A stretch of DNA of 64,000 nt from Couchioplanes caeruleus (lineage in GTDB: Bacteria; Actinomycetota; Actinomycetes; Mycobacteriales; Micromonosporaceae): the NCBI RefSeq assembly GCF_023499255.1, contig NZ_CP092183.1, positions 6,630,501 through 6,694,500 on the forward strand, read 5' to 3'. The notes beneath the pieces were generated by a model that was not told the origin of the DNA, did not search any database, and saw nothing but the letters and a program-made list of their open reading frames with translations. This document shows positions 61,753 to 64,000 of the stretch, piece by piece. The translations under genes were made by a program, and so were the position numbers. The stretch's first letter is position 1. Each line of letters starts with the position of its first letter.

Positions 61753-62244
61753 TCAGCCGACGCGGGTGAGGAGGGTGACCGGCGCGCCGTCGCCGGCGTA
61801 GCGGTACGGCTCGAGTTCGGCGTCCCAGGCCGTGCCCAGCGCCTTCTCCAGGGCGTGCGAGAGCGCTTCGGGGGCGCGGGCGCCCGCCATGATGGAGCGG
61901 AGGCGGTCCTCGCCGAGCTGGATGTCGCCGGAGGCGCCCATCGTGCCGCGGAACAGGCCGCGGCCGGGGACGTGCATGAAGCGTTCCCCGTCCACGCCGG
62001 GGCTGGGCTCCTCGGTGACCTCGAAACGGATCATGGGCCACTGCCTGAGGGCAGCAGCCAGCTCGGCGCCGGTGCCCGGCCTCCCGGTCCAGCTGCACTC
62101 CGACCGCCGCATGCCGGGATCGACCGGCTGCGCAGTCCAATGCAGGGTGACCGGCGCGGTCAGGACGCGCGCGATCGCCCACTCGACGTGCTGGCACACG
62201 GCGAGTGGGGTCGAGTGGACGTATACGACGCCACACGTTGGCAC
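61753..62244 (-). CDS. DUF3145 family protein
   Basis: 163 residues from GTG 62244 behind GGGAGG. TCGVVYVHSTPLAVCQHVEWAI and TLHWTAQPVDPGMRRSECSW and RFMHVPGRGLFRGTMGASGD are the core of DUF3145, an actinobacterial family often near the fatty-acid locus. No catalytic motif known. Divergent from the small gene at 62488. Confidence 0.92.
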   Translation of the reverse strand: MPTCGVVYVHSTPLAVCQHVEWAIARVLTAPVTLHWTAQPVDPGMRRSECSWTGRPGTGAELAAALRQWPMIRFEVTEEPSPGVDGERFMHVPGRGLFRGTMGASGDIQLGEDRLRSIMAGARAPEALSHALEKALGTAWDAELEPYRYAGDGAPVTLLTRVG

Positions 62245-62487
62245 GGTGACCTCCCGGAGACCGAGGTGCGTCTTCCCCTACGACCTCGACCGCGGTTGAT
62301 CGTGCTCCATGATGCCGGGTGGTACGGATGGTGCGCCAGAGAAACCGCAATATCGACATGTGAATGGCCGTAGTGGCACACCTGACCTAACGGACCAGGC
62401 CACTCCCGCGGTGCGGCCCTGCTGGGCTCGTGTAGGCTTGCTCCGGCGTTTTATGCCGACACCCGTTCTTTTCCAAGGAGTACCGCC

Positions 62488-62817
62488 GTGGCGAGCAACA
62501 CCTCAAAGACCGCCCGCGCATCCGTCCGCGCCGGCCAGGCAGGCCAGGGTGGCGCCCTCAGCGTGCTCGGTGAGTTCAAGTACCTCATCCCGCTCGCGAA
62601 CGGCCGTTTCGCGTACGTGCGCAACCTGACCAACGGCAAGACCAACCACCTGAAGACCGACTCGGACGCCTTCGTCGAGGAGATCCGTATCCTCGCCGCC
62701 GCGGGCCACGGCGCCAAGATCCGGGCCGAGCTCCAGGGCCTCGACCAGGCTTTCCCGCAGCACGGCTGGAGCAGCACCGAGAAGCGTCTCGTCGACGCGG
62801 GCGTCTTCGAGGGCTGA
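62488..62817 (+). CDS. Small conserved-looking protein of unknown function
   Basis: 109 residues from GTG 62488 behind AAGGAG. Basic N-terminus (SNTSKTARASVRAGQAGQGG), then GEFKYLIPLANGRFAYVRNL and SDAFVEEIRILAAAGHGAK, ending HGWSSTEKRLVDAGVFEG. Lower GC bias of codon use and a classical U-rich terminator suggest a well-expressed gene. No family, signal peptide or membrane segment recognised. Confidence 0.8.
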   Translation: MASNTSKTARASVRAGQAGQGGALSVLGEFKYLIPLANGRFAYVRNLTNGKTNHLKTDSDAFVEEIRILAAAGHGAKIRAELQGLDQAFPQHGWSSTEKRLVDAGVFEG

Positions 62818-62834
62818 GCCTCCGCAACGCGCCA

Positions 62835-62871
62835 GGGCGCTCCCAGGGTTTCGTACCCGGGAGCGCCTTTT
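62835..62871 (+). terminator. Intrinsic terminator after the 62488 gene
   Basis: GGCGCTCCC...GGGAGCGCC stem with an inner GGGT/ACCC pairing and a short loop, followed by TTTT (62868-62871). The only clear U-tract terminator in the window. Confidence 0.88.
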
Positions 62872-62989
62872 CGCATCCACCGAAGATCACGACAAGTTGA
62901 TCAGCCCCCGTCGGACCAGGCGGGTGGAAAGCCGGCCGTGGCGGACCGGGGAGTCAGGCCAAGGCCTACAGGCCGGCCGGGGACCGCGC

Positions 62990-63340
62990 GGCCACGCCGG
63001 GAACCCAGAGCCCGGCCGCAGCCGAACCGGGCGAAGCCGAACCGGGCGAAGCCGAACCGGGCGAAGCCGAGCCGAGCCCGATAGCCGCCCGGTCGCAGCC
63101 GAAGCCGGCCGGGAGAAAGCCGAGCCGAGCCCGATGGCTCGGGGGCAGCCGAAGCCGAGGCCGGACGAAAGCCGAGCCGACCCCGATAGCCCGGCCGCAG
63201 CCAGGGCCGGCGCGGCGAAAAGCCGAGCCGAGCCGGAGCAGCCCGAGGGCAGGAAGCCGGCCCGGGCAAAGGCAGGAAGCTGGACCGGCGAAGAGCGAAA
63301 GCCGGCCCGGGTGAGGGCCGAAAGCCCCGACCGAGGCCCG
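62990..63340. repeat. GC-rich degenerate repeats
   Basis: GCCGAACCGGGCGAA repeats about three to four times near 63022-63070, followed by variants with GCCGAGCCGAGCCCGATAGC. The 553-bp gap (62818-63370) otherwise holds only the terminator; a 148-codon frame here is low-complexity. Confidence 0.8.
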
Positions 63341-63370
63341 GCGACACGCCGGAGCAGAGCCGGGACCGGC

Positions 63371-63952
63371 TCAGGTCAGGAGCTCGACCTCGCCGGTGTC
63401 GAGGTCGTACACGGCGCCCGCGATGCTCACCGTGCCCGCCGCCACCGCTTCCGGCACGCCGGCGATGTCGCGCATGCGGCGTACGGTCCGGGTGACGTGG
63501 GCGCGCATCGCCTTGGCCGCCACGTCCGGGTCGTCGAGGCCCACGCTGTGCACCGCCGGGGCGATCTCGTCGACCAGGTAGCCCAGGTCGCCGCCCGGGT
63601 TGTCGCCCGCGCGCAGGGACTGCACGGTCGCGTCGACCGCGCCGCAGCGGACGTGGCCCAGGATCATGATCAGGGGGACGTTGAGGGCGGAGACCGCGAA
63701 GCCGACCGAGCCCAGCACCGCGCGGTCCACGACGTGGCCGCCGGAGCGGACCACGCAGATGGAGCCGAAGGTCTGGTCGAAGATCGCTTCGAGCGGTACC
63801 CGCGAGTCGATGCAGCCCACGACGACGGCGTGCGGCAGCTGACCACTGGAGGCGGCGGCCGCCGCGGCGACGTCGTGGCCGTGCTCCGGCTTGCCGGTGA
63901 CGAAGCGGCGGTTGCCGGCCATCAGCTCGGCGAGGGCGTCGGCAGGCAGCAT
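63371..63952 (-). CDS. Beta-class carbonic anhydrase
   Basis: Interconverts carbon dioxide and bicarbonate. 193 residues. Zinc ligands C47, H100 and C103 (GCIDSRVP with D49-x-R51; HVRCGAVDA). No signal peptide. ATG 63952 with AGGAG 6 nt upstream is the likely start; the frame continues upstream beyond the window, so a longer form cannot be excluded. It could supply bicarbonate to the acyl-CoA carboxylase. Confidence 0.94.
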   Translation of the reverse strand: MLPADALAELMAGNRRFVTGKPEHGHDVAAAAAASSGQLPHAVVVGCIDSRVPLEAIFDQTFGSICVVRSGGHVVDRAVLGSVGFAVSALNVPLIMILGHVRCGAVDATVQSLRAGDNPGGDLGYLVDEIAPAVHSVGLDDPDVAAKAMRAHVTRTVRRMRDIAGVPEAVAAGTVSIAGAVYDLDTGEVELLT

Positions 63953-64000
63953 GATCCGCTCCTGGACGACGGCGGTCCCGGCCGGTGCCGGGGAGACCGG

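Noticed and set aside
62901..63347. 148-codon minus-strand protein
   Set aside because: Made of Arg/Pro/Gly/Phe repeats dictated by the DNA repeats, with no ribosome site.

Overview
The window is chromosomal DNA from a very GC-rich actinomycete, most likely a motile member of the Micromonosporaceae such as Actinoplanes or a relative. I infer this from the extreme GC bias at third codon positions, the many GTG starts, a mycothiol-dependent-type enzyme, AhpE, DUF3052, DUF3145, a FasR-fabD-fabH-acpP-fabF-carboxyltransferase locus, an actinobacterial-type RNase P RNA, and a chemoreceptor whose promoter looks like a flagellar sigma-28 promoter. No phage, transposase, CRISPR array or clear mobile element is visible. 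The content is ordinary chromosome with an accessory flavour in parts.

Layout. 0-7 kb: the edge of asd, a methyltransferase, an M15 peptidase with a sigma-28-like promoter, ribA, a membrane protein, and a tight three-gene operon (GAPDH-like, threonine dehydratase-like, lincosamide-type nucleotidyltransferase). 7-12 kb: small unknown proteins, an OhrR-like regulator, an O-methyltransferase, a nucleotidyltransferase followed by a methyltransferase broken by one in-frame stop, and a phosphotransferase. 12.1-12.5 kb: rnpB on the minus strand. 12.8-17.5 kb: TSUP permease with MarR, a monocarboxylate permease pair, and a GH18 chitinase. 17.5-23 kb: RNase H/phosphatase, zinc-ribbon and Nif3 genes in an overlapping operon, then a flavoprotein, an XRE/TPR regulator and a divergent PrimPol-like gene. 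23-33.7 kb: small enzymes and regulators (GNAT, XRE-cupin with a thioredoxin-reductase-like enzyme, barstar, MDMPI, AraC, VOC, DUF2927, cupin, G5/Excalibur), separated by simple-sequence repeats, then tRNA-Val(UAC).

33.7-40.7 kb: ahpE, DUF3052, a fused E1 alpha/beta dehydrogenase, yjbQ and aceE. 40.7-52.4 kb: a chemoreceptor, an ArsR/DHFR-like pair, a winged-helix protein, an MFS transporter, a GH18-ricin chitinase, gltX, a secreted membrane protein, a SigE-family sigma factor with a membrane partner, and a TetR regulator. 52.5-59.3 kb: the fatty-acid synthase locus. 59.4-64 kb: a NagZ-like lipoprotein, DUF3145, a small conserved unknown, and a beta-carbonic anhydrase.

How the genes fit together. 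aceE supplies acetyl-CoA; FasR, FabD, FabH, ACP, FabF and the carboxyltransferase use it to make fatty acids. As I recall, M. tuberculosis has the same order (ahpE ... aceE, fasR-like, fabD, acpM, kasA/B, accD6), here opened up by about 12 kb. Two chitinases and a NagZ-like hydrolase indicate use of N-acetylglucosamine polymers. The chemoreceptor and the M15 peptidase probably belong to the motility regulon, because both carry CTCA-N16-GCCGAA upstream. The most unusual items are those two promoters, an 11-bp palindrome shared by the GAPDH-like promoter and the PrimPol/XRE promoter, a GAPDH-like protein that lacks the catalytic histidine, a FabD with a degenerate biotinyl-like tail, and a 26-bp dyad upstream of fabD.
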